NCBI RefSeq assembly: GCF_040729435.1
Contig: NZ_CP160398.1
Location: forward strand, 4,197,001 to 4,261,000
Length of the DNA: 64,000 nucleotides
Reading direction: 5' to 3'
DNA from: Pseudomonas sp. HOU2
Lineage (GTDB): Bacteria > Pseudomonadota > Gammaproteobacteria > Pseudomonadales > Pseudomonadaceae
How positions within the stretch are numbered: the stretch's first letter is position 1; each line of letters begins with the position of its first letter. Below, in pieces: positions 55,652 through 64,000 of the stretch. A program made the position numbers and the translations under genes. A model generated the notes under the pieces. The model was not told the DNA's origin. It searched no databases and saw nothing but the letters and a program-made list of their open reading frames with translations.

Positions 55652-56428
55652 TTACCAACCGAACACTGCGCAGCTGTTGGCGGTGCTTGAGACGGCCAGT
55701 TGCTCGGGACTGATTTTCATCAATTGAGCCAGCGCCGCGCAGATCGCCGGCAGGTGCGCCGGTGTATTGCGTACGCCGGGGAACATCGCCGGCGCCATGT
55801 CCGGTGAGTCGGTCTCGAGAACGATCGAATCCAGCGGCAGATCCGCCAGCACCCGATGCATGCGCAACGCCTGCGGCCAGGTTGGCGCGCCGCCCAGCCC
55901 CAGTTTGAAACCGAGCTTGATGTATTCGCGGGCCTCTTCGCGGCTGCCGGCGAAGGCGTGGATGATCCCGGCGCGTTTGAGCTTGAAGCGTTTGAGTGTG
56001 GCGATCGCCGCCGCGTGGCTGCGACGCACGTGGATCAGTGCCGGCAGATCGAAGTCCGCCGCCAGCTGCAACTGCGCCTCGAACAGCGCCTGCTGGCGTT
56101 CGCGGTCGAGGGTTTCGATGAAGTAATCCAGGCCGATTTCGCCCACCGCACACAGTTGCCGATGGCCGCGCAGCCGCGTCAGCCATTCGCCGAGTGCGCG
56201 CAGGTCTTCGGGTTGATGCTGATCGAGGTACACCGGGTGCAGACCAAATGCTGCGTACAGATCCGCATCGCTCTGCACCAGATCCCACACCCGCTGCCAA
56301 TTACCTTCATACACTCCCAGCACCACCATCCGCCGCACCCCGAGGGCGCGGCTTTCGGCGAGCAACGCTGAGCGATCGGCGTCGAAGTCGGGGAAGTCGA
56401 GGTGGGTGTGGCTGTCGATCAACTCCAC
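55652..56428 (-). CDS. TatD family metal-dependent hydrolase
   Basis: The 258-residue TIM-barrel enzyme belongs to the TatD/YcfH DNase family. Metal ligands are seen in DSHTHLDF at residue 5, GEIGLDYF near 95, IHVRRSHA near 131, HAFAGS near 156 and ETDSPDMAP near 207. TatD members degrade DNA 3' ends or D-aminoacyl-tRNA; the exact substrate is open. It lies 3 bases downstream of fruR on the same strand, so fruR and this gene probably share a transcript. Confidence 0.93.
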   Translation of the reverse strand: MELIDSHTHLDFPDFDADRSALLAESRALGVRRMVVLGVYEGNWQRVWDLVQSDADLYAAFGLHPVYLDQHQPEDLRALGEWLTRLRGHRQLCAVGEIGLDYFIETLDRERQQALFEAQLQLAADFDLPALIHVRRSHAAAIATLKRFKLKRAGIIHAFAGSREEAREYIKLGFKLGLGGAPTWPQALRMHRVLADLPLDSIVLETDSPDMAPAMFPGVRNTPAHLPAICAALAQLMKISPEQLAVSSTANSCAVFGW

Positions 56429-56431
56429 GGC

Positions 56432-57427
56432 TCAGTCCCGGTGAATACGCTGCTTGAAGGTCCGCGCGATGGCCTGCACGCCAGGCTTGTATTCGGATTG
56501 CTCAACCGCAGCCAGCGCCAGCTCCAGGGCCTTGTCGGCGATCAACTGGTGCTGCTGGGCCATGGCGTTGACCGGCAGCGGCAGAAAGTCCAGCAACTGC
56601 GTGTCACCAAAGGTGCCCAGGCGCAGCGGACGGGATTTGAGCGGGAAGTCATGCAGCGCATCGAACACGCCCTGCAACAGCACGTAGGACGTGGTCACCA
56701 GCGCATCCGGCAAATGCCCCAGTCGTTGCAGGAGTTCTTCCATCAGTTGCTTGCCGCATTCACGGCTGAAGGACTCGGCGTGCTCGATCAGCACTTCGCC
56801 TTTGAAGTCGGCCAGTGCCTGCTTGAAGCCGGCAGCACGTTCCTGACTGATGCTCAGCTCCGGACGCGCGCCGAGCAGCACGATCTGTTTCGGCTGCGGG
56901 TCGAGCAGGCTCTGGGTCAGGTGCAGGCTGGCCTCGCGGTCGTCACTGATCACCGAGCAGAAGTGCTCCGGCTCCATGACCCGGTCGATGGCGATGATCG
57001 GCAAGCCCTTGGCCTGCAACTGGCGATAGCTGTCGTCAGCGGCCGGCAGGCAACTGGCGACGATCAGCGCATCGCAGCGGCGCGCCTTGAACAGTTGCAG
57101 CAACTGGCGCTCGCTGTCCGGCGCATCGTCGGAGCTGGCGATCAGCAACTGATAGCCCCGCGCCCGCGCACCTTGCTCCAGCAGTTTGGCGATCCGCGCG
57201 TAACTGGGGTTTTCCAGATCCGGCAGAATAAAGCCCAACGTGCGTGTGTGCCGACTGCGCAACCCGGCCGCCTGCGGGTTGGGCGTGAAGCCGTGTTGTT
57301 CGACGACCGCACGCACCCGCTCGACCGTGGCGTTGCTGATGCGTTGCTGTTCGGCCTTGCCGTTGATGACGTAGCTGGCGGTGGTCACGGACACTCCGGC
57401 CAACCGCGCGATATCACTGAGTTTCAA
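56432..57427 (-). CDS. fruR: Fructose operon repressor FruR (Cra), LacI family
   Basis: The 331-residue LacI-type regulator has the helix-turn-helix KLSDIARLAGVSVTTASYVI at residues 2-21, the hinge near 50-60 and a periplasmic-binding-type core. In P. putida the family senses fructose-1-phosphate and controls the divergent fruBKA operon. TTG 57427 is the best start: AAGGA precedes it and it gives the family N-terminus. An ATG at 57514 is in frame 29 codons upstream. An operator lies in the divergent gap. Confidence 0.94.
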   Translation of the reverse strand: MKLSDIARLAGVSVTTASYVINGKAEQQRISNATVERVRAVVEQHGFTPNPQAAGLRSRHTRTLGFILPDLENPSYARIAKLLEQGARARGYQLLIASSDDAPDSERQLLQLFKARRCDALIVASCLPAADDSYRQLQAKGLPIIAIDRVMEPEHFCSVISDDREASLHLTQSLLDPQPKQIVLLGARPELSISQERAAGFKQALADFKGEVLIEHAESFSRECGKQLMEELLQRLGHLPDALVTTSYVLLQGVFDALHDFPLKSRPLRLGTFGDTQLLDFLPLPVNAMAQQHQLIADKALELALAAVEQSEYKPGVQAIARTFKQRIHRD

Positions 57428-57572
57428 CCCGGGATTTCCTTGTTTTTTCGAGCTTGCCGCGACATTTTCGCCAATCCTACCCGATTCGGGCAGACGACTA
57501 TTGTCGCAGCGCATCCGACAAGTTGGACTTCAAGGATGAGACATTATCGAGTAACGTGCCGATCAATCTAGA

Positions 57573-57584
57573 TTAAACGTTTCA
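57573..57584. promoter_or_regulatory. FruR (Cra) operator
   Basis: TTAAACGTTTCA is identical to the site I recall for the P. putida Cra operator of fruB (from memory). It lies 150 bases before fruB and 146 bases from fruR. The rest of this 306-base divergent gap holds no gene. Confidence 0.85.
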
Positions 57585-57733
57585 GCAAGCGTATTTTCTA
57601 CGTTTTAGACGCCTTTGGCCGGTTCTGCCGTGAAACCGCCAAAACTGCCGCTGAAAAGCAGGCTGACCAGCGCCTAAGCTGTGACCATTCAAAACAATAT
57701 CCTGGCGCATCCATGTGCCAAAAAGGAGATCGC

Positions 57734-60595
57734 ATGCTCGAGCTCACTATAGAGCAGATATCCATGGGCCAATCGGCTGTGGATAAACCCGCCGCCCTGC
57801 AATTGCTCGCCAATCATCTGGTGGCCGACGGTCTGGTTGCCGATGGCTACCTCGCCGGTTTGCAGGCCCGGGAAGCCCAGGGCTCGACCTTTCTCGGCCA
57901 GGGTATCGCCATCCCCCACGGCACCCCGGAAACCCGCGATCAGGTGTTCGCCACTGGCGTGCGGCTGATGCAGTTTCCTGAGGGCGTGGATTGGGGCGAC
58001 GGCCAGATCGTTTATCTGGCGATCGGCATCGCCGCCAAATCCGACGAACACCTGCGTCTGCTGCAACTGCTGACCCGCGCTCTCGGCGAGACCGATCTGG
58101 GTCAGGCCCTGCGCCGCGCCAGCTCACCGGAAGCGCTGCTGAAACTGCTGCAAGGCGCGCCGCAGGAACTGGCGCTGGATGCGCAGATGATCGGCCTCGG
58201 CGTGTCGGCTGATGATTTTGAAGAGCTGGTCTGGCGTGGTGCGCGTCTGTTGCGTCAGGCCGATTGCGTGAGCAACGGTTTTGCCGGTGTGTTGCAACAA
58301 GTCGAAGCGCTGCCGCTGGGCGATGGCCTGTGGTGGCTGCACAGCGAGCAAACCGTGAAGCGTCCGGGCCTGGCCTTCGTCACCCCGGACAAACCGATGC
58401 GATACCTCGGCCAGCCGCTCAGCGGTCTGTTCTGTCTGGCCAGTCTCGGCGAGGCGCATCAGGCGTTGCTCGAACGTCTGTGTGCGTTACTCATCGAAGG
58501 CCGCGGCCATGAATTGGGCCGCGCCACCAGCAGCCGCAAAGTCCTCGAAGTGCTCGGTGGCGAACTGCCCGCCGACTGGCCGAGCGCGCGTATTGCCTTG
58601 GCCAATGCCCACGGTCTGCATGCACGCCCGGCGAAGATCCTTGCGCAACTGGCGAAGAGTTTTGACGGCGAAATCCGCGTGCGCATTGTCGATAGCACGG
58701 ACAGCGCCGTGTCGGTAAAAAGCCTGAGCAAACTGCTGAGCCTCGGCGCCCGTCGTGGTCAGGTGCTCGAGTTGATCGCTGAACCGAGCATCGCCGCCGA
58801 CGCCTTGCCCGCATTGCTGGCCGCTATCGAAGAAGGCCTTGGCGAAGAAGTCGAACCGCTGCCGGCCGTGAGCCAGCAGCGCGAAGTCATCACCGATATC
58901 GCCGAGGTGCTGATCGCCCCGGCGTCCGGCGCGCAGTTGCAGGCGATTCCTGCCGCGCCGGGTATTGCAATCGGCCCGGCGCACATTCAGGTGCAGCAGG
59001 CCATTGATTACCCGTTGCGCGGTGAGTCCGCCGCCATCGAGCGCGATCGTCTCAAACAAGCGCTGAGCGATGTGCGCAGTGACATTCAGGGCCTGATCGA
59101 ACGCAGCAAGGCCAAGGCGATTCGCGAGATTTTCATTACCCACCAGGAAATGCTCGACGACCCGGAACTCACCGACGAAGTCGACACCCGTCTCAAGCAA
59201 GGCGAGAGCGCCGAAGCGGCGTGGATGGCGGTGATCGAAGCTGCGGCCAAGCAACAGGAATCGCTGCAGGACGCGTTGCTCGCCGAGCGGGCCGCAGATC
59301 TGCGGGACATCGGTCGTCGGGTGCTGGCGCAACTCTGTGGTGTGCAGACGCCGAACGAGCCGGAGCAGCCGTACATTCTGGTGATGGACGAAGTCGGTCC
59401 GTCGGACGTGGCGCGGCTGGATCCGGCGCGGGTAGCGGGGATTCTCACCGCTCGCGGCGGCGCCACGGCGCACAGTGCAATCGTCGCCCGTGCTCTCGGA
59501 ATTCCGGCGCTGGTCGGTGCGGGTGCAGCGGTGTTGCTGCTGGAACCGGGCACGCCGTTGCTGCTCGACGGCCAGCGCGGTCGCCTGCACGTCGACGCCG
59601 ATGCCGCGACCCTGCAACGCGCCGCCGAAGAACGCGACACCCGCGAGCAGCGCCTCAAGGCTGCCGCCGAGCAACGCCATCAACCGGCACACACCACGGA
59701 CGGTCACGCCGTGGAAGTGTTCGCCAACATCGGTGAAAGCGCCGGAGTTACCGCTGCGGTCGAGCAGGGCGCCGAAGGCATCGGCCTGCTGCGCACCGAA
59801 CTGATTTTCATGGCCCACCCGCAGGCCCCGGACGAAGCCACTCAGGAAGCCGAATACCGCCGCGTTCTCGATGGCCTCGCCGGGCGGCCGCTGGTGGTGC
59901 GCACCCTTGATGTCGGCGGCGACAAACCGCTGCCATATTGGCCGATCGCCAAGGAAGAAAACCCGTTCCTCGGCGTGCGCGGCATTCGCCTGACCTTGCA
60001 GCGTCCGCAGATCATGGAAGCGCAATTGCGCGCCTTGCTGCGTTCGGCGGACAACCGTCCGCTACGGATCATGTTCCCGATGGTCGGCGGCGTTGAAGAG
60101 TGGCGGCAGGCCCGCGACATGACCGAGCGACTGCGCGTGGAAATCCCGGTCACCGATCTGCAACTGGGGATCATGATCGAAGTACCGTCCGCCGCTTTGC
60201 TGGCGCCGGTGCTGGCTAAGGAAGTCGACTTTTTCAGCGTCGGCACCAACGACCTGACGCAATACACCCTGGCCATCGACCGTGGTCATCCGACACTCTC
60301 GGCCCAGGCTGACGGCCTGCACCCGGCGGTGCTGCAACTGATCGACATCACCGTGCGCGCCGCGCATGCCCATGGCAAGTGGGTCGGTGTCTGCGGCGAA
60401 CTGGCGGCGGATCCGCTGGCGGTGCCGGTGCTGGTCGGCCTCGGCGTCGATGAGCTGAGCGTGTCCGGTCGCAGCATCGCCGAGGTCAAGGCGCGCATCC
60501 GCGAACTCAGCCTGACCCAGGCACAAACCCTTGCTCAACAAGCCCTCACCGTGGGCAGCGCGAACGAAGTGCGTGCATTAGTGGAGGCCCTGTAA
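57734..60595 (+). CDS. fruB: Fructose PTS multiphosphoryl transfer protein (EIIA-HPr-EI)
   Basis: The 953-residue protein fuses three phosphotransferase parts: EIIA-Fru with the active His in GIAIPHGTP near 63; HPr with NAHGLHARPAK near 292; and enzyme I with the swivel His in GGATAHSAIVARALG near 577 and SVGTNDLTQYTLAIDRG near 838. It passes phosphate from phosphoenolpyruvate to FruA. ATG 57734 follows AAAAGGAGATCGC. fruK overlaps its stop by one base (TAATG). Confidence 0.97.
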   Translation: MLELTIEQISMGQSAVDKPAALQLLANHLVADGLVADGYLAGLQAREAQGSTFLGQGIAIPHGTPETRDQVFATGVRLMQFPEGVDWGDGQIVYLAIGIAAKSDEHLRLLQLLTRALGETDLGQALRRASSPEALLKLLQGAPQELALDAQMIGLGVSADDFEELVWRGARLLRQADCVSNGFAGVLQQVEALPLGDGLWWLHSEQTVKRPGLAFVTPDKPMRYLGQPLSGLFCLASLGEAHQALLERLCALLIEGRGHELGRATSSRKVLEVLGGELPADWPSARIALANAHGLHARPAKILAQLAKSFDGEIRVRIVDSTDSAVSVKSLSKLLSLGARRGQVLELIAEPSIAADALPALLAAIEEGLGEEVEPLPAVSQQREVITDIAEVLIAPASGAQLQAIPAAPGIAIGPAHIQVQQAIDYPLRGESAAIERDRLKQALSDVRSDIQGLIERSKAKAIREIFITHQEMLDDPELTDEVDTRLKQGESAEAAWMAVIEAAAKQQESLQDALLAERAADLRDIGRRVLAQLCGVQTPNEPEQPYILVMDEVGPSDVARLDPARVAGILTARGGATAHSAIVARALGIPALVGAGAAVLLLEPGTPLLLDGQRGRLHVDADAATLQRAAEERDTREQRLKAAAEQRHQPAHTTDGHAVEVFANIGESAGVTAAVEQGAEGIGLLRTELIFMAHPQAPDEATQEAEYRRVLDGLAGRPLVVRTLDVGGDKPLPYWPIAKEENPFLGVRGIRLTLQRPQIMEAQLRALLRSADNRPLRIMFPMVGGVEEWRQARDMTERLRVEIPVTDLQLGIMIEVPSAALLAPVLAKEVDFFSVGTNDLTQYTLAIDRGHPTLSAQADGLHPAVLQLIDITVRAAHAHGKWVGVCGELAADPLAVPVLVGLGVDELSVSGRSIAEVKARIRELSLTQAQTLAQQALTVGSANEVRALVEAL

Positions 60596-61536
60596 TGGCC
60601 AAGATTCTCACCCTGACCCTCAACCCGGCGCTGGACCTCACGGTTGAGCTGCCACGTCTGGAGGCCGGTCAGGTCAACCGCAGCGACGAGATGCACACCC
60701 ACGCCGCCGGCAAAGGTGTGAACGTCGCGCAAGTGCTGGCGGATCTCGGGCATCAACTGACGGTCAGCGGCTTTCTCGGCGAAGACAATCTGCAAGCCTT
60801 CGAAACCCTGTTCGCCAAGCGTGGTTTTGTCGACGCGTTCATTCGCGTGCCGGGGGAGACGCGCAGCAACATCAAAGTCGCCGAGCACGACGGACGCATT
60901 ACCGACATCAACGGCCCGGGACCGGTGGTCAACGCGGCAGCGCAGCAGGCGTTGCTCGAGCGTCTGCTGCAGATCGCTGCGGGGCATGACGCGGTGGTGG
61001 TTGCCGGCAGTCTGCCGCGCGGCGTCAGCGCGCAGTGGTTGCGCGAGTTGATCGAACGGCTGAACGGTCTCGGTCTGAAAGTCGCCCTTGACAGCAGTGG
61101 CGAAGCCTTGCGCGCCGCCATTGAAGCGCGCCCGTGGCTGATCAAGCCGAACACCGAAGAACTCGCCGATGCGCTCGATTGCGATGTGGTTTCGCACGCC
61201 GCCGAAGCCCAGGCAGCGGCGTGCCTGCACGCCAAAGGCATCGAGCACGTGGTGATTTCCCACGGTGCCGACGGGGTGAACTGGTTCAGCGTCGGCTCGG
61301 CGCTGCATGCCACGCCGCCGAAGGTGACGGTCGCCAGCACGGTGGGTGCCGGCGACTCGCTGCTGGCCGGCATGCTCCACGGCCTGCTCAGTGCCGACAC
61401 GCCTGAGCAGACCTTGCGCACAGCCACGGCGATTGCCGCGATGGCGGTGACGCAGATCGGTTTCGGCATCAACGATGCGGCGCAACTGGCGCAGCTCGAA
61501 CAGGGCGTACGCGTGCGTCCCCTGACAGAACAATAA
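60595..61536 (+). CDS. fruK: 1-phosphofructokinase
   Basis: The 313-residue PfkB-family kinase makes fructose-1,6-bisphosphate from the fructose-1-phosphate released by FruA. Signatures: HAAGKGVNVAQVLADLG near residue 37 and STVGAGDSLLAGMLHG near 248, which includes the catalytic Asp. Start overlaps the fruB stop. By consuming fructose-1-phosphate it also shapes the signal for FruR. Confidence 0.96.
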   Translation: MAKILTLTLNPALDLTVELPRLEAGQVNRSDEMHTHAAGKGVNVAQVLADLGHQLTVSGFLGEDNLQAFETLFAKRGFVDAFIRVPGETRSNIKVAEHDGRITDINGPGPVVNAAAQQALLERLLQIAAGHDAVVVAGSLPRGVSAQWLRELIERLNGLGLKVALDSSGEALRAAIEARPWLIKPNTEELADALDCDVVSHAAEAQAAACLHAKGIEHVVISHGADGVNWFSVGSALHATPPKVTVASTVGAGDSLLAGMLHGLLSADTPEQTLRTATAIAAMAVTQIGFGINDAAQLAQLEQGVRVRPLTEQ

Positions 61537-61547
61537 GAGGGTTTGTC

Positions 61548-63281
61548 ATGAAATTAGCCATTGTCACGGCCTGCCCGAACGGCATGGTCACCAGTGTGCT
61601 GTGCGCCCGTCTGCTGGATGCGGCGGCCCAGCGTCAGGGCTGGAGCACCAGCGTTGAAGTGGTGGATGCGTCGCACCCGGAACGTGAGCTGTCGGCTGCC
61701 ACCATCGCGGCCGCGGAGTGGGTGCTGCTGGTCGCCACCGGTGACATCGACATGACGCGTTTTGTCGGCAAGCGCGTGTTCCGCATCGCCCCGGCGCAAG
61801 CGCTGCAGGATGTCGAAGCGGTGCTGCGTCGCGGTGCCGCAGAGGCCGAAATTTACGTCGCCAGCGAAGCCGTCCCGGTCGCCGCTGCGCAACGTGCGCC
61901 ACGCATCGTCGCCATTACCGCGTGCCCGACCGGTGTTGCCCACACCTTCATGGCGGCCGAGGCGTTGCAGCAGACGGCCAAGCGTCTGGGCTATGAACTG
62001 CACGTTGAAACCCAGGGTTCGGTCGGCGCGAAAACTCCGCTCAGCGCGACGGCGATTGCCGAGGCTGATGTGGTGTTGCTGGCAGCGGACATCGAAGTCG
62101 CCACCGAGCGTTTTGCCGGCAAGAAAATCTACCGCTGCGGCACCGGCATTGCACTCAAACAGTCCGAAGCGACACTGAAAAAAGCCCTCGCCGAAGCTCA
62201 GGTGGAAAGCGCTGCGAGCGACGGCAAGGCACCGGCCAAGCAAGAGAAAACCGGGGTGTACAAACACCTGCTGACCGGCGTGTCGTTCATGCTGCCGATG
62301 GTGGTGGCCGGTGGTTTGATGATCGCGCTGTCGTTCGTCTTCGGCATCACCGCGTTCAAGGAAGAAGGCACGCTGGCGGCGGCGCTGATGCAGATCGGTG
62401 GTGAGACCGCGTTCAAATTGATGGTGCCGTTGCTTGCCGGTTACATCGCCTATTCGATCGCCGACCGTCCGGGTCTGGCGCCGGGGATGATTGGTGGCTT
62501 GCTCGCCAGCACGTTGGGCGCCGGGTTCATCGGCGGCATCGTCGCCGGGTTTATCGCCGGTTATGCGGCCAAGGCCATCAGTCGCTACGTTGCCTTGCCG
62601 CAGAGCCTCGAAGCGCTGAAACCGATTCTGATCATCCCGTTGTTCGCCAGCCTGTTCACCGGTCTGGTGATGATCTACGTGGTCGGCAAACCGGTTGCCG
62701 GGATGCTCGCGGCGCTGACGCATTTTCTCGACAGCATGGGCACCACCAACGCGATTCTGCTCGGCGTGTTGCTCGGCGGCATGATGTGTGTCGACCTCGG
62801 CGGACCGATCAACAAAGCCGCATATGCCTTCTCGGTCGGGCTGCTGGCTTCGCAGAGTTATGCACCGATGGCCGCGACCATGGCTGCCGGCATGGTGCCG
62901 CCAATCGGGCTGGGCATCGCTACCTTCATCGCCCGGCGCAAGTTCGCCCAGACCGAGCGCGAAGCCGGTAAAGCGGCGCTGGTGCTGGGGCTGTGCTTCA
63001 TCTCCGAAGGGGCGATTCCGTTTGCCGCGAAAGACCCGCTGCGGGTGATTCCGGCGAGCATTGCCGGCGGTGCGTTGACCGGCGCGTTGTCGATGTACTT
63101 CGGCTGCAAACTGATGGCGCCGCACGGTGGTTTGTTTGTGCTGGCGATCCCCAATGCGATCAATCATGCGCTGTTGTATTTGCTGGCGATTGTCGCGGGG
63201 AGTTTGTTGACGGCGGTGGTTTACGCGGCGGTCAAACGGCCGGAAGCGGTAGAGCTGGCGCTGGAACCGGCGAAGGCTTAA
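61548..63281 (+). CDS. fruA: Fructose-specific PTS enzyme IIBC
   Basis: The 577-residue permease imports and phosphorylates fructose. An EIIB'-like domain (IVTACPNGMVTS at 5, Cys retained), a true EIIB with the phosphocysteine in ITACPTGVAHTFMAAEAL near 120-137, and a membrane EIIC (about 225-565; DLGGPINKAAYAFSVGL) are all present. ATG 61548 follows AGAGGGTTTGTC, 11 bases after fruK. Last gene of fruBKA; a REP doublet follows. Confidence 0.96.
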   Translation: MKLAIVTACPNGMVTSVLCARLLDAAAQRQGWSTSVEVVDASHPERELSAATIAAAEWVLLVATGDIDMTRFVGKRVFRIAPAQALQDVEAVLRRGAAEAEIYVASEAVPVAAAQRAPRIVAITACPTGVAHTFMAAEALQQTAKRLGYELHVETQGSVGAKTPLSATAIAEADVVLLAADIEVATERFAGKKIYRCGTGIALKQSEATLKKALAEAQVESAASDGKAPAKQEKTGVYKHLLTGVSFMLPMVVAGGLMIALSFVFGITAFKEEGTLAAALMQIGGETAFKLMVPLLAGYIAYSIADRPGLAPGMIGGLLASTLGAGFIGGIVAGFIAGYAAKAISRYVALPQSLEALKPILIIPLFASLFTGLVMIYVVGKPVAGMLAALTHFLDSMGTTNAILLGVLLGGMMCVDLGGPINKAAYAFSVGLLASQSYAPMAATMAAGMVPPIGLGIATFIARRKFAQTEREAGKAALVLGLCFISEGAIPFAAKDPLRVIPASIAGGALTGALSMYFGCKLMAPHGGLFVLAIPNAINHALLYLLAIVAGSLLTAVVYAAVKRPEAVELALEPAKA

Positions 63282-63297
63282 CTGGCTCCACAAAATC

Positions 63298-63387
63298 CTG
63301 TGGGAGCGAGCTTGCTCGCGAAAGCGGTGTGTCAGCGAATAAGATTTCGACTGATAGTACGCATTCGCGAGCAAGCTCGCTCCCACA
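63298..63387. repeat. REP doublet, TGTGGGAGCGAGC family
   Basis: TGTGGGAGCGAGCTTGCTCG with following CGAA is repeated inverted as TTCG then CGAGCAAGCTCGCTCCCACA. It separates fruA from the next gene. Confidence 0.9.
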
Positions 63388-63466
63388 TGGGTTGTGTGGT
63401 GTGTCTGGTGTCATTTCCGGGTCATGTGCGCATGCTTAAGTTTTCCTTTTTTCAGGGAGAACACGC

Positions 63467-64000
63467 ATGAGCGATTTCGATATTGGCCGCCGACGGGTCA
63501 TGCAAGTGGTCGGTGCCGGCCTGCTGATGCCGGGGCTGGCGCCGGCGGTGATTGCGTCGGTCAAGGATCGGCCGCAACTCACCGACGGCGTGCAGTCCGG
63601 CGACCTGCAAGGCGACCGCGCGATGATCTGGAGCCGCAGCGACCGGCCGGCGCGGATGGTGGTCGAGTGGGACACCCGCAGTCAGTTTCGTCACCCGCGC
63701 CGCGTGGTCTCGCCACTGGTCGATGCACGCACAGACTTCACCGCCCGCGTCGAACTCACCGGGCTGCCTGCCGATCAGGCGATTTTCTATCGGGTGTATT
63801 TCAAAGACGCGCAATCCGGCGTCCCCAGCGAGCCGTGGCTCGGCCATTTGCGCAGCGCTCCGAAGGCGCGGCGCAATATCCGTTTCGTCTGGAGTGGCGA
63901 CACCGTCGGCCAGGGCTTCGGCATCAACCCGGACATCGGCGGCATGCGTATCTACGAATCCATGCGCCTGCGCCTGCCGGACTTCTTTATCCACAGCGGC
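63467..64000 (+). CDS. PhoD-type alkaline phosphatase, 3' part outside window
   Basis: Only the first 178 codons are seen. A twin-arginine signal (GRRRVMQVVGAGL at residues 7-19) shows Tat export. The following domain (TDGVQSGDLQGDRAMIWSRS near 39-58, then a fibronectin-like fold to about 130) matches the N-terminal domain of PhoD phosphatases. The catalytic metal site would lie beyond the edge. ATG 63467 follows AGGGAGAACACGC. Phosphate-starvation control is likely for the family, but I did not identify a Pho box. Confidence 0.85.
   Translation, partial: MSDFDIGRRRVMQVVGAGLLMPGLAPAVIASVKDRPQLTDGVQSGDLQGDRAMIWSRSDRPARMVVEWDTRSQFRHPRRVVSPLVDARTDFTARVELTGLPADQAIFYRVYFKDAQSGVPSEPWLGHLRSAPKARRNIRFVWSGDTVGQGFGINPDIGGMRIYESMRLRLPDFFIHSG

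Overview
The window is a piece of a Pseudomonas chromosome, most likely from the P. fluorescens complex. Four things point there: the tmRNA tag peptide reads ANDDQYGAALAA; several pseudomonad REP repeat families are present; the operator sites match known Pseudomonas regulators; and the block from the lactate genes to pnp runs in the same order as I remember for P. aeruginosa. The last point is from memory and was not searched.

Layout. Positions 1-4642 are the end of an integrated mobile island. It holds an unidentified gene cut by the left edge, a small basic ORF coupled to an unusual tyrosine recombinase, about 950 bases without a convincing gene but with two perfect hairpins and two DnaA-box-like sites, and a P4-type integrase facing away from the 3' end of ssrA (tmRNA, 4643-5032), which is its probable attachment site. 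From 5130 onward the DNA is core chromosome. 5538-13136 is a lactate-use operon on the minus strand (lldP, lutA, lutB, lutC and a large FAD/Fe-S D-lactate dehydrogenase) with its divergent FadR-type regulator lldR and a perfect operator. Then follow smpB, a sodium symporter, ratA, ratB/rnfH, bamE, fur and recN (with a LexA box).

20021-24925 is the heat-shock group grpE-dnaK-dnaJ with a sigma-32 promoter, followed by dapB. 25094-30140 is carA-carB-greA, with a leader ORF and a terminator-like hairpin in front of carA. Next come yhbY, rlmE, ftsH, folP, glmM, tpiA and secG, tRNA-Leu and initiator tRNA, then the translation and RNA-decay cluster rimP-nusA-infB-rbfA-truB-rpsO-pnp. From 46354 the window turns to shorter units separated by REP doublets: a tRNA-Thr-like gene, a coiled-coil envelope protein, a DUF6388 protein, nadC, a DUF1631 protein, ampD-ampE, a chemoreceptor, a zinc-ribbon membrane protein and a TatD-type nuclease. 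It ends with the fructose phosphotransferase operon fruBKA, its regulator fruR (Cra) with operator, and the start of a Tat-exported PhoD-type phosphatase cut by the right edge.

Most genes are well-known housekeeping genes. The less ordinary parts are the island (unknown gene, hairpins, repeated octamers beside the integrase), the carA leader, the cysteine-free Fur, the tRNA-Thr without encoded CCA, and the tandem terminators in front of rimP. I did not find a clearly new system. If one exists, the edge gene at 1-777 and its neighbours outside the window are the best place to look.
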